Assembly (NCBI GenBank): GCA_963800235.1
Contig: CAWDAD010000001.1
Coordinates: 806,001 to 870,000 of the forward strand
Source: CAVVNP01 sp963800235
GTDB taxonomy: Bacteria > Actinomycetota > Acidimicrobiia > Acidimicrobiales > Iamiaceae
Direction of reading: 5' to 3'
Length of the DNA: 64,000 nucleotides
The first letter of the stretch is position 1. The number at the start of each line of letters is the position of its first letter. A model generated the notes under the pieces. It ran no database searches and was not told the DNA's origin. It saw only the letters and a list, made by a program, of their open reading frames with translations. A program made the translations under genes and the position numbers. Positions 14,453 to 23,856 of the stretch are shown piece after piece.

Positions 14453-15454
14453 TCAGCCCTCGCTCAGCCGTCGGCCCAGCCGCTTGCTGACGACCGCGAC
14501 CGCGGCCAGCGCCTGGGGGTAGTCCATGCGGGTGGGTCCGAGCACGCCGACGGTGCCGACCTGGTCGCCGTCGACCCGGTAGGGCGCCACCACGAGCGAG
14601 CACTCGGACAGGGGCTCGACCCCGGTCTCGGACCCGATGGCCACCTGCTGGCCCCGGTCGAGGATGTCGCGCAGCAGGGTGACCACGACGAGCTGCTGCT
14701 CGAGGATGGCCAGCACCGAGCGCACCGTCTCGATGGCCTCGAAGTTGCCGGCGATGCGGGCGGCGCCACCCACGAAGACGTGCTCGCCCTCGCTCGAGTC
14801 GGGCACCAGCGCGGCGGCCACCGCGGTGAGCACCTCGTCGACCTCGGGCACGCCGCTCGGCTCGGACAGGGTGGCGGCCGCCCCCGAGCGTGTGCCGACG
14901 AGCTGGCGCCGCAGCACGAGGGTCGCCTGCTCGAGCTGCTCCTCGGTGGCGTCACGGGTGAGCTCGACCGAGCGCTTCTCGACGGTGCCGTTCGACATGA
15001 CCGCCACGAACAGGGCCAGGCGCGGTGCCAGGCCGACCAGCTGCACGGTGCGGACGGTGGCGGCGTCGCGGATGGGCGGGCCCACCACCACCGCGGCGGC
15101 GTCGGTGAGGCCGCTCAGCAGGGCGGTGGTGTCCTGCAGCATCTGCTCGATCTCGCCGTGGGCCCGGTTGAAGAAGCTCCGCACCCGCTGCGCCGAGCCC
15201 TGGCTGAGCGACGGCTGGGCCAGGGCGTCGACGAAGAACCGGTAGCCCTTGTCGGTCGGGACGCGACCGGCGCTGGTGTGGGGCTGGTGCAGGTAGCCCT
15301 CCTGCTCGAGGGCGGCCATCTCGTTGCGGACCGTCGCCGAGCTGACCGACACGCCGGGCGCGTCGGCCACGTGGCCGGAGCCGACGGGCTGAGCGGTCTC
15401 GATGTACTCCTCGACCACCGCCCGCAAGATCGATGCTTTGCGTTCGTCGAGCAC
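14453..15454 (-). CDS. hrcA: Heat-inducible transcription repressor HrcA
   Basis: 333 residues from GTG 15454, chosen because the family begins with the LDERKASILRAVVEEYIETAQPVGS helix-turn-helix. A GTG at 15481 would lie inside the operator. Conserved features are SSATVRNEMAALEQEGYLHQPHTSAGRVPTDKGYRFFVD (winged helix) and the C-terminal dimer/IDD regions ending GVLGPTRMDYPQALAAV. It represses heat-shock genes by binding CIRCE, with activity depending on GroEL in known cases. First gene of hrcA-dnaJ-rsmE. Confidence 0.95.
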   Translation of the reverse strand: MLDERKASILRAVVEEYIETAQPVGSGHVADAPGVSVSSATVRNEMAALEQEGYLHQPHTSAGRVPTDKGYRFFVDALAQPSLSQGSAQRVRSFFNRAHGEIEQMLQDTTALLSGLTDAAAVVVGPPIRDAATVRTVQLVGLAPRLALFVAVMSNGTVEKRSVELTRDATEEQLEQATLVLRRQLVGTRSGAAATLSEPSGVPEVDEVLTAVAAALVPDSSEGEHVFVGGAARIAGNFEAIETVRSVLAILEQQLVVVTLLRDILDRGQQVAIGSETGVEPLSECSLVVAPYRVDGDQVGTVGVLGPTRMDYPQALAAVAVVSKRLGRRLSEG

Positions 15455-15474
15455 GGCGTGTGTCCAGTTCGCGG

Positions 15475-15501
15475 TTGGCACTCGATGCTACCGAGTGCCA
15501 A
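15475..15501 (-). promoter_or_regulatory. CIRCE operator of the hrcA operon
   Basis: A perfect inverted repeat TTGGCACTC-N9-GAGTGCCAA with the 9-base spacer standard for CIRCE (consensus TTAGCACTC-N9-GAGTGCTAA). The spacer holds TAGCAT on the minus strand, a plausible -10, so HrcA binding would cover the promoter. Located 21 bases upstream of the chosen hrcA start. Confidence 0.93.
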
Positions 15502-15520
15502 CCGCCGGGCGACTGCTCCC

Positions 15521-16996
15521 TCAGCTCGCGCCCCGGACGTCGTCGTAGCGGTCGAGGGCCTCTCGCCGTTCGGCCTGGTGGTCGACGATCGGGTCGGGGT
15601 ACCGATCGCCGTCGTCGCCGGCGGCGCCCGACCCGCCGAACAGGTCGTCGTCGGCGTCCCACGGGGCGAAGACGGCGTCGCCCTCGACGTGGCGCAGCTC
15701 GGGCACCCAGCGGCGGATGTACTCGCCGTCGGGGTCGAACCGCCTGGACTGCGTCACGGGGTTGAAGATCCGGAAGTAGGGGGCGGCGTCGGTGCCCGTG
15801 CCGGCCACCCACTGCCAGCCGTGGTTGTTCGACGCCAGGTCGCCGTCGACCAGGTGCTGCATGAACCAGCGGGCGCCCCGGGTCCAGTCCAGGTGGCAGT
15901 CCTTCACGAGGAAGCTGGCGGTCAGCATCCGCACCCGGTTGTGCATCCAGCCCTCGGCCACCAGCTGGCGCATGCCGGCGTCGACGATGGGGTAGCCGGT
16001 GCGGCCCTCGGTCCAGGCCCGGAACCGCTCGTCGGCGGCCTGGCCGTGGTCGACGCGCATGCCCGCCATGGCCTCGTCGAACGCCTGCCGGGCCGAGTCC
16101 GGTCGGTGGAACAGCACGTCGGCGTAGAACTCCCGCCAGCAGATCTCGGTCTCGAAGGTGCGCGCGCCCTTCGAGCGGCCGAGCCGGTCGAGGATCTGGC
16201 GGGGGTGCAGGCAGCCCCACCTCAGGTACGGCGAGAGCCGGCTGGTGGCGTCGAGCCCCGGATCGTCGCGGTGCCCGTCGTAGCCGTCGACGTCCCGCTC
16301 GAGGAAGGCGTCGAGGCGGCGGTGGGCGGCCTCCTCGCCCGGGTCGGGCAGCTCGGCGTCGGTCTCGGGGGCGTCGGGCACCCCGTCGCCGTCGACGCCG
16401 GTGGCCCACCCGATCGAGGCCGGCTTGCGGATCGGGTCGTCCCAGCCGTGGGCGCGCCAGGCCTTGGAGAAGGGGGTGAACACCTTGAACGGATCGCCGG
16501 CTCTGTTGAACACGGTCCCGGGCGGGACCGCGTACGGCGAACCGACCCGGACGAAGGGCACGTCCTCCTCGGCCAGCGCGTCGGCCACCTCGTCGTCGCG
16601 CCGGCGGCCGTAGGGGCCGAAGTCCTCGGCGCAGTAGACCGCGCGGGCGTCGAGCTGACGGGCCAGCGCCCGGACCTTGCTGGCCGGCGGTCCGGTGCGG
16701 ACCACCAGGTGCCCGCCGGTGGCGTCGTGCAGGTCGGCCAGGCAGCCGTACAGGAAGGCCAGGCGGTTGGCGCCGGACGGCCCGCGCAGCCGGTTGTCGA
16801 GCACGAAGAGGGGCACCACCTGGTCGTGGGTGCGGACCGCGTCGGCCAGGGCCGGGTTGTCGGAGAGGCGCAGGTCGCGACGGAACCAGACGATGGCCGT
16901 GCCGCCGGGCTGCGGGCCCGGCTCGTCGGCGTCGCCGGACCGGTCCTCGTCCCGGGACGAGGACCTGCCGCCGGACGAGGAGCGGGACGAGGCCAT
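15521..16996 (-). CDS. phr: Deoxyribodipyrimidine photolyase (cryptochrome/photolyase family)
   Basis: 491 residues. The N-terminal alpha/beta domain starts TAIVWFRRDLRLSDNPAL; the FAD-binding C-terminal domain contains SRLSPYLRWGCLHPRQIL, EICWREFYADVLFH, GRTGYPIVDAGMRQLVAEGWMHNRVRM and DGDLASNNHGWQWVAGTGTDAAPYFRIFNP, all signature positions of class I CPD photolyases. It repairs UV pyrimidine dimers using blue light. A TACGGT hexamer 8 bases before ATG 16996 suggests a near-leaderless transcript. The C-terminal ~45 residues form an acidic extension. Confidence 0.94.
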   Translation of the reverse strand: MASSRSSSGGRSSSRDEDRSGDADEPGPQPGGTAIVWFRRDLRLSDNPALADAVRTHDQVVPLFVLDNRLRGPSGANRLAFLYGCLADLHDATGGHLVVRTGPPASKVRALARQLDARAVYCAEDFGPYGRRRDDEVADALAEEDVPFVRVGSPYAVPPGTVFNRAGDPFKVFTPFSKAWRAHGWDDPIRKPASIGWATGVDGDGVPDAPETDAELPDPGEEAAHRRLDAFLERDVDGYDGHRDDPGLDATSRLSPYLRWGCLHPRQILDRLGRSKGARTFETEICWREFYADVLFHRPDSARQAFDEAMAGMRVDHGQAADERFRAWTEGRTGYPIVDAGMRQLVAEGWMHNRVRMLTASFLVKDCHLDWTRGARWFMQHLVDGDLASNNHGWQWVAGTGTDAAPYFRIFNPVTQSRRFDPDGEYIRRWVPELRHVEGDAVFAPWDADDDLFGGSGAAGDDGDRYPDPIVDHQAERREALDRYDDVRGAS

Positions 16997-17004
16997 GGCC
17001 GCCG

Positions 17005-17010
17005 ACCGTA
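17005..17010 (-). promoter_or_regulatory. -10 hexamer (TACGGT) upstream of phr
   Basis: TANNNT-type hexamer with 8 bases between it and the ATG; transcript expected to start about at the ATG. Confidence 0.4.
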
Positions 17011-17181
17011 CCGACGGCCTCCGGCGCCGGCCCCGCCGGAGCGGGTCGCCTCGGAGCGGGTCGACACCGGAGCGGGTCCCGTCCATCGCAACAGGTGCCG
17101 CCGAGGCCGCGGCCGTCCGCCGTCCCGGGGGTCCGGGCCGAGGTGCGCCTCGGGGAGGGCGCCGGCGGCGAGACTGGCGGG

Positions 17182-17619
17182 GTGCTCCTGCCGCCGCTCC
17201 TCGCCGCTCCCGTCGGGTGCACGGCGGTGATCGTGGGGGTGGCCGCCCGGTCGGACCCCCGCCTGCGCACCCCCCGCTCGTCGCCCGCGCTGAGCCCCGC
17301 CCTGCTCGCCGCCGGCGGGGCCCTGGCCGTCGGACCGCTGGTCGACACCTGGGCGTCGGGCCTGACCACCCCGTGGACGGTGGTGCAGGTCGTCACGGTG
17401 CTGGCCCTGCTGGCCGTCCTCGTCCAGGACGGGCGCCGGGCCGGCTACGGCGCGCCGCCTCGCCGCCCGGTGGGGCGACCCGACCGGCGCCCCCCGGCGC
17501 GGGGCGCCCTTCCCCACGACGGGCGGCCGCCGCCCGACCGCGGCCCGGCCGGTCGTCGCAGGGCCCCCGGGCGCCCGACCGGACGATCGGCCGGCGACGA
17601 CCGCGGGCCCGACCGGTGA
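17182..17619 (+). CDS. Hypothetical small membrane protein
   Basis: Not recognised. From GTG 17182 the frame encodes 145 residues with three hydrophobic segments (VLLPPLLAAPVGCTAVIVGVAA, ALLAAGGALAVGPLVDTWA, WTVVQVVTVLALLAVLVQ) and a long Arg/Pro/Gly-rich tail. The three evenly spaced helices and the positive charge after the third support a real membrane protein. No clear ribosome-binding site is seen, and the tail composition is what any frame of this DNA would give, so its existence is uncertain. Confidence 0.4.
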   Translation: MLLPPLLAAPVGCTAVIVGVAARSDPRLRTPRSSPALSPALLAAGGALAVGPLVDTWASGLTTPWTVVQVVTVLALLAVLVQDGRRAGYGAPPRRPVGRPDRRPPARGALPHDGRPPPDRGPAGRRRAPGRPTGRSAGDDRGPDR

Positions 17620-17730
17620 CCGCAGGCGACCGTCCCGCCGGACCAGGACCGGAGCCGGTGGCCGACCGGAGGTCGCCGGCGAGCCCTGCGGGGACCCCGT
17701 GCCCTCGTCCGACCCGCCCCCGGGCGGGTA

Positions 17731-18612
17731 TCAGGCGTAGCGGCGGAGCACGGCCAGGGTCTGCCCGGCGTAGCCCCCGCCGAAGAGGATGGTGTGGGCC
17801 AGCAGGGGGGTGAGCTGGTGCAGGGGCTGGCGATCGCGCCAGCCGGACGGCAGCGGGTGCTCGGCCTCGTACCCCTCGACGATGGCGGCGTCGAGCCCGC
17901 CGAACAGGGCGAGCATGGCCAGGTCGGTCTCGCGGTGGCCGCCGTGGGCGTGGGGATCGATCAGCCGGGCCGAGCCGTCGGCGGCCCACTGGACGTTCCC
18001 GGACCAGAGGTCGCCGTGCACCCGGCTGGGCGGTTCGGGGTCGCCGACCAGGTCGTCGAGCCGGCCGACGACCCGCTCGACCAGGTCGAGCGCCGAGCCG
18101 TCGAGCCGGCCCCGCTCCACCGCCGAGCTGGTCATGGGGCGCAGCCGACGGTCGGCGAAGAGCTCGGTCCACGTGGCGCACGGCGTCGGGTCGATCGGCA
18201 CCGAGCCCAGTCGGTCGGGCACGTCGAGGCCGATGCCCGGCACGTCGAAGACCCGGCCGAAGCCGTCCGCCCCGGCGTCGTGCAGCCGGGCCAGGTCGCG
18301 CCCGAGGCGGCGGCGGGTGTCGGCGGTGGGCCGGCCCGGTTCGACCCACTCGAGCACCAGCAGGTGGGCGTCGACGTGGCGCACCCGAGGTACCCCGATC
18401 ACCCCGGGCTCCGCCAACCAGCGCAGGCCGGCCGCCTCCAGCTCGAACATGCCCGGTGGCGGGTCGGGCAGCGTCTTGGCGAACCACCGGCCGTCGGCGG
18501 TCTCGACCCGGTAGCTGTCGCCGATGTCGCCCCCGCCCAGGGGGCCGATCGAGCGGATCTCCTCGCCCAGGGCGTCGGCCACCCGCTCGGCGACCGCCCC
18601 GTGCCCCGTCAC
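17731..18612 (-). CDS. Fructosamine kinase / ketosamine-3-kinase family protein
   Basis: 293 residues from a GTG that overlaps the phosphatase stop (GTGA). Motifs of the FN3K/APH kinase fold are intact: ALGEEIRSIGPLGGGDIGDSYRVE (nucleotide loop), WFAKTL (lysine), a conserved Glu helix, LLVLEWVEPGRP (hinge), the catalytic loop VHGDLWSGNVQW and LIDPHAHGGHRETDLAML. Such enzymes phosphorylate ketosamines on glycated proteins or small molecules, triggering deglycation. Likely co-transcribed with the GNAT and LMW-PTP genes upstream. Confidence 0.88.
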   Translation of the reverse strand: MTGHGAVAERVADALGEEIRSIGPLGGGDIGDSYRVETADGRWFAKTLPDPPPGMFELEAAGLRWLAEPGVIGVPRVRHVDAHLLVLEWVEPGRPTADTRRRLGRDLARLHDAGADGFGRVFDVPGIGLDVPDRLGSVPIDPTPCATWTELFADRRLRPMTSSAVERGRLDGSALDLVERVVGRLDDLVGDPEPPSRVHGDLWSGNVQWAADGSARLIDPHAHGGHRETDLAMLALFGGLDAAIVEGYEAEHPLPSGWRDRQPLHQLTPLLAHTILFGGGYAGQTLAVLRRYA

Positions 18613-19205
18613 GGGTCGCGCACGACCGGCTCGTCCCGGTCCGCCCGCCGACCGTCGCCGACTGCGTCGCCGGAGGTGTTGCCGGCTGCGTCGCCCGTCG
18701 CCAGCCGGTCGACCAGCCGGCGACAGGCGGCGGTGACCAGCTCGACCACCTCGTCGAAGTCGTCGTCGCCGCCGTACCAGGGATCGGGCACCTCGGCCCC
18801 CTCCGGCGCCTCGGGGTCGTCCTCGCGCAGCAGCACCACCTTCGACGCGGCGTCGTCGTCGGGCGCCAGCCGTCGCAGGTCGCGGCGGTTGGCCCGGTCG
18901 AGGGCGACGACCAGGTCGAAGCGACCGAAGTCCTCGGCCCGGAACCGGCGGGCGGTGTGCTCGGTCGGGTAGCCGTGGCGGGCCAACGCCGCCTGCGTCC
19001 GCGGGTCGGCCTCCTCGCCCTCGTGGTACCCGGCGGTGCCGGCGCTCTCGACCCGCACCCGGTCGGCCAGCCCGGCCTCGTCGACCATGGAGCGCAGCAC
19101 CGCCGCCGCGATCGGCGAGCGGCAGATGTTGCCGAGGCAGACGAAGCAGACGGCGGTCACCCGGTCGGCGGTCACCCGGTCGGCGGTCACCCGGTCGGCG
19201 GTCAC
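18609..19205 (-). CDS. Low-molecular-weight protein tyrosine phosphatase
   Basis: 198 residues from GTG 19205, which overlaps the GNAT stop by GTGA. The P-loop CLGNICRSP and the general-acid segment DPWYGGDDDF of LMW-PTPs are present; the YPTEHTARRF and FDLVVALDRANRRDL stretches fit the family. The N-terminus is odd: three 15-base repeats give VTADR-VTADR-VTADR before the conserved VTAVCFVCLGN, so four in-frame GTG codons precede the catalytic domain. The true start could be any of 19205, 19190, 19175 or 19160. A ~25-residue tail after the domain is variable. May act on tyrosine kinases, exopolysaccharide control or arginine phosphates. Confidence 0.88.
   Translation of the reverse strand: MTADRVTADRVTADRVTAVCFVCLGNICRSPIAAAVLRSMVDEAGLADRVRVESAGTAGYHEGEEADPRTQAALARHGYPTEHTARRFRAEDFGRFDLVVALDRANRRDLRRLAPDDDAASKVVLLREDDPEAPEGAEVPDPWYGGDDDFDEVVELVTAACRRLVDRLATGDAAGNTSGDAVGDGRRADRDEPVVRDP
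19152..19205 (-). repeat. 15-bp tandem repeats over the LMW-PTP start
   Basis: Three identical GTGACCGCCGACCGG units and the first nine bases of a fourth, each beginning with an in-frame GTG. Confidence 0.95.
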
Positions 19206-19741
19206 CCGGTCGAGGCTCCCCCGCCCGTCGCTCCCCCAACCGCCACGTCGGCGACCTCGAACCGGAGCTCCTGGCGGGGGTAGCGCCCAGGCTCGTCGGT
19301 GCGGGCGACCTCGCCGGCGGCCACCGACGCCACCACGCCCGGCCAGAAGGCGGCGGCCTCGTGGTTGGCCACGTCGAAGGCGACCAGCCAGGGTCCGGGG
19401 TGGCGGCGCAGCGCAGCCGTCGCCGCCGCCCGGCCCACACCGCCGCGTCGATCGCGGCGCAGCACGAAGAACTCGGCGACCTCCCAGGTGTCCGGGTCGG
19501 GCTCGTCGTCGAGCCGGCGGGCCAGCACGAAGCCCACCAGCTCGCCGTCGCACCGCAGGAGCCACGCCTCCCGGCCGTCCTCCACGAAGTAGTGGTCGAG
19601 GTACCGGTAGCGGTACGTGCCGTGGCGCCCGATCGGGTAGTCGCGGATCTCGGCGAAGTCGTAGCAGTAGAGCTGGAGCAGGTTGGCCACGACGGCCTTG
19701 TCGTCCTCCTCGACCGCCACCAGCTCGACCGTCGGCGCCAT
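19202..19741 (-). CDS. GNAT family N-acetyltransferase
   Basis: 179 residues from ATG 19741. The fold is recognisable by VELVAVEEDDKAVVANLLQLYCYDFAEI, GELVGFVLARRL, a motif A region EFFVLRRDRRGGVGRAAATAALRRHPGPWLVAFDVANHEAAAFW and a C-terminal strand. The R-G-G-V-G-R-A segment is the acetyl-CoA pyrophosphate loop. Closest in appearance to the predicted acetyltransferases with an LLQLYxYDFSE opening. Substrate unknown. Lies 17 bases after the lepA stop and overlaps the phosphatase gene start, so lepA-GNAT-PTP-FN3K may form one transcript. Confidence 0.85.
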   Translation of the reverse strand: MAPTVELVAVEEDDKAVVANLLQLYCYDFAEIRDYPIGRHGTYRYRYLDHYFVEDGREAWLLRCDGELVGFVLARRLDDEPDPDTWEVAEFFVLRRDRRGGVGRAAATAALRRHPGPWLVAFDVANHEAAAFWPGVVASVAAGEVARTDEPGRYPRQELRFEVADVAVGGATGGGASTG

Positions 19742-19758
19742 CGGTGTCGCTCCCCCGC

Positions 19759-21544
<1,786 letters not shown>

Positions 21545-21583
21545 GGGCAGTCAGACGACGCTACCGGCCGTCGGGGCCCGGGC

Positions 21584-21613
21584 GTGACAGCCGGCGGGGC
21601 CGTCAAGTACCGT
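21584..21613 (+). promoter_or_regulatory. Promoter of rpsT
   Basis: GTGACA (21584-21589), 18-base spacer, TACCGT (21608-21613), about 43 bases upstream of rpsT. A TAGCGT hexamer on the opposite strand at 21558-21563 lies 13 bases before lepA, so the 112-base divergent region holds both promoters. Confidence 0.6.
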
Positions 21614-21656
21614 TTCCCGGCTGTTTCCGCCCGAGATCCGAAAGCACCCGTCACCC

Positions 21657-21917
21657 GTGGCCAACATCAAGAGCCAGATCAAGCGCAACCGCCAGAACGA
21701 GGTTCGCCGCGAGCGGAACAAGTCCGTCCGCTCCGAGCTGAAGACCCGGGTCAGGGGCGCCACCACCGCCCTCGAGACCGGGGCCGACGACCTCCACGAG
21801 GCGACCCGTCTGGCCATCAAGCGCATCGACAAGGCGGCGGCCAAGGGCGTGATCCACAAGAACCAGGCCGCCCGCCGCAAGGCCCGCCTCATGCGCCGGG
21901 TCAACGCCAGCAGCTGA
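21657..21917 (+). CDS. rpsT: 30S ribosomal protein S20
   Basis: 86 residues from GTG: MANIKSQIKRNRQNEVRRERNKS at the start and AAAKGVIHKNQAARRKARLMRRVN at the end are diagnostic of S20. It binds 16S rRNA early in 30S assembly. Divergent from lepA and convergent with holA, a common neighbourhood in actinobacteria. Codon use is strongly biased to the most GC-rich synonymous codons. Confidence 0.97.
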   Translation: MANIKSQIKRNRQNEVRRERNKSVRSELKTRVRGATTALETGADDLHEATRLAIKRIDKAAAKGVIHKNQAARRKARLMRRVNASS

Positions 21918-21939
21918 CCCCACCGGTCCCGCCGGCCCT

Positions 21940-21977
21940 CCGGCATGCGTCGAGATGAACGCCGGCCCGCGTGCCGG
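21940..21977. terminator. Possible hairpin terminator between rpsT and holA
   Basis: CCGGCATGCG at 21940-21949 can pair with CGCGTGCCGG at 21968-21977 (ten pairs, one of them G-U). It sits 23 bases after the rpsT stop and 29 bases before the end of the convergent holA gene, so it could serve both. There is no T-run, as is usual for GC-rich actinobacterial terminators. Confidence 0.4.
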
Positions 21978-22005
21978 TCGATGGCGGCGGCCAGCGGGGC
22001 GACGG

Positions 22006-23010
22006 TCAGCGTGACGAGCGGGCGAGGCGGGCCAGGCGGCTGACCAGGACCTCCATCACCAGCTCGTCGGGCCAGGCGCGGCCGCCGCGCAGGTCGACGT
22101 CGGCCTCGGCCACCAGCTGGAGGGCCCGCACGGTGTTGGCGTGGCCGAGGCGGCGGGACGTGTCGAGCGCCTTGCGGGCCGGGAAGGTCGAGCCCTTCAT
22201 GCCGAGCAGCTCGGCGGCCTGCTTCTCGCCGGTGACGTCGCTGCCGTCGAGGCGCACCAGCCGCCCCACCCAGCCCTGCAGGGTCGCCATGAGCTGCAGG
22301 GGGTGCAGACCGCCGCCGCCGAGCATGCGGTGGAGCCGGTCGAGCGCCGCGGCGGTGTCGCCCTTCTCGATGGCGTCGGTGAGCTCCCACCGGGGGACCG
22401 AGCCGGCGTCGCCCAGGAAGGCCTCGACGTCGTCGGGGCCGAGCGTCGCCCCCTCGCCGTGGGCGGTCACCAGCGTGGCCAGCAGGCCACCGAGCCGGCC
22501 GGCGTCCTCGCCGAGGTGGCGGGCCACGAGGTCACGCGCCCGGCGGTCGAGGGTGATCGGCGCGGCGTCGAGGTGGGCGTCGAGCCAGGCCGACCGGGCC
22601 CGGGCCTGGGTCGGGACGTCGGTGGCGACCGTCTCGCCACCCATCGCCTTCAGGGCGTCGGTGAGCTTCTTCGGCACCCTGGGCAGCTGGTTCTGGTCCG
22701 GGCCCTTCTCCCACACCAGCACCAGCGAGGTGCTCGGCAGCGGGTCGGCGAGGTACTCGAGGATGGGCCCGTACTGCTCGGCGGTGGAGAACCGTCCGGC
22801 GTTGCGGGCCACCACGACCCGGCGATCGGTGAGGAACGGTGCGGTCTGGGCGGCGTCGACCAGGGCGCCGACCTCGTACTCGCCCCCGGACAGCTCGTGC
22901 AGGACCAGGCTGCGGTCGGCGTCGCCGACCAGCCGGCCGGTGACCTCGCCGACGGCGTCAGCCACCAGGGACGGGTCGCCGCCGGTGATCAGGACGGCCT
23001 CGGCGTTCAC
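22006..23010 (-). CDS. holA: DNA polymerase III subunit delta
   Basis: 334 residues from GTG 23010. It shows the HolA plan: AEAVLITGGDPSLVADAVGEV at the start, VVVARNAGRFS and LVLVWEKGPDQNQLPRVPKKLTDAL in the degenerate AAA+ domain, GLLATLVTAHGEGATLGPDDVEAFLGD, and the C-terminal helical collar with PLQLMATLQGWVGRLVRL. The delta subunit opens the beta clamp during loading. Convergent with rpsT; probably the last gene of the comEA-comEC-DHPS-like-holA run. Confidence 0.92.
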   Translation of the reverse strand: MNAEAVLITGGDPSLVADAVGEVTGRLVGDADRSLVLHELSGGEYEVGALVDAAQTAPFLTDRRVVVARNAGRFSTAEQYGPILEYLADPLPSTSLVLVWEKGPDQNQLPRVPKKLTDALKAMGGETVATDVPTQARARSAWLDAHLDAAPITLDRRARDLVARHLGEDAGRLGGLLATLVTAHGEGATLGPDDVEAFLGDAGSVPRWELTDAIEKGDTAAALDRLHRMLGGGGLHPLQLMATLQGWVGRLVRLDGSDVTGEKQAAELLGMKGSTFPARKALDTSRRLGHANTVRALQLVAEADVDLRGGRAWPDELVMEVLVSRLARLARSSR

Positions 23011-23052
23011 GGCCGGTCCCCCCGCACCCTCACCCTCCGGCCCCGACGGCGC

Positions 23053-23856
23053 TCACCGCCGGGCTCCGGAGACAGCCGCCAGCACGTCGACCACCCGACG
23101 GGCGGCGGCGACGTCGGTGGTGCGGATGAGCCGGCAGCCGGCGCTGACCGCCAGGGCGACCGCCGCGAGGTCGTGACGCCGCTGCGCGGGGTCGTCGACG
23201 TCGCCCAGCGCCGAGAACTGGACGGCGACCCCGGTCCCGAGGGGGCCGACCTCGGCCAGGGTGTCGACCTCGACCACCTCCACCCCGTCGAGGCCGGTCG
23301 CGGCTCGCCCCGACGCACTGGCGCCCCGCGCCACACCTGCGGAGGCCGGGTGGGCGCGCCGCTCCGGCGAGGTGGCGGACCCCACCCGGTCCGGATCGCT
23401 CCCGAGCCCGGCGGTCGCGCCCTCGGGCGCAGCCGCCGGGTCCAGCGTCGACCCGGTGGCCACCGGCACGAGCCGGCCGTCGACCAGGCGGTCGGCGGCG
23501 GCCCGGACGACGGCGACGCCCTGGCGCCGGAGCCCGTCGGCGGCATCGAGGGGCGCGCCCTCGGGGAGCTGGACCGCGTTGGCACCGGCCGCCGCCGCCG
23601 TCGTCGCCCCCGCCAGGCCGACGTCGACGAGCAGCGGCACCTCGACCGCATCGGCGGCGGCGCCCACGATCGCCGCCAGCTCGTCGCAGGCGACGGCGTG
23701 GTCGGCGGCGCGGAGGCAGACCAGGTCGGCCCCCCGGGAGACGGTGTCGTGCAGGGCGTCGAGCCAGGCGTCGGCCGTGTCGGGTCGGTCGAGCACGCCG
23801 ACGACGAGGGCCCGATGGGTCACGTCGTACCGGCGGTTCCCGAGCCGGAGCAGCAT
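23053..23856 (-). CDS. Degenerate dihydropteroate-synthase-like TIM-barrel protein
   Basis: 267 residues starting at an ATG 37 bases inside the end of comEC. The opening VVGVLDRPDTADAWLDALHDTVSRGADLVCL parallels the DHPS segment MGVLNVTPDSF...GAD, and the end AGCRLIRTTDVAAARRVVDVLAAV parallels the DHPS terminal strand-helix (G-A-x-x-V-R-x-H-D-V). The barrel is short and the pterin/pABA residues (Asn and Asp of NVTPDSF, DxGxxS, K/SRK) are not recognisable. A disordered insertion rich in Ala, Gly, Ser and Arg occupies residues ~130-185. I infer a DHPS-derived protein with lost or changed function; alternatives are other TIM-barrel enzymes. Confidence 0.6.
   Translation of the reverse strand: MLLRLGNRRYDVTHRALVVGVLDRPDTADAWLDALHDTVSRGADLVCLRAADHAVACDELAAIVGAAADAVEVPLLVDVGLAGATTAAAAGANAVQLPEGAPLDAADGLRRQGVAVVRAAADRLVDGRLVPVATGSTLDPAAAPEGATAGLGSDPDRVGSATSPERRAHPASAGVARGASASGRAATGLDGVEVVEVDTLAEVGPLGTGVAVQFSALGDVDDPAQRRHDLAAVALAVSAGCRLIRTTDVAAARRVVDVLAAVSGARR

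Noticed and set aside
13333..15481. HrcA start at GTG 15481
   Set aside because: It would put the start codon inside the CIRCE arm and add nine residues not seen in the family; GTG 15454 fits the conserved N-terminus.
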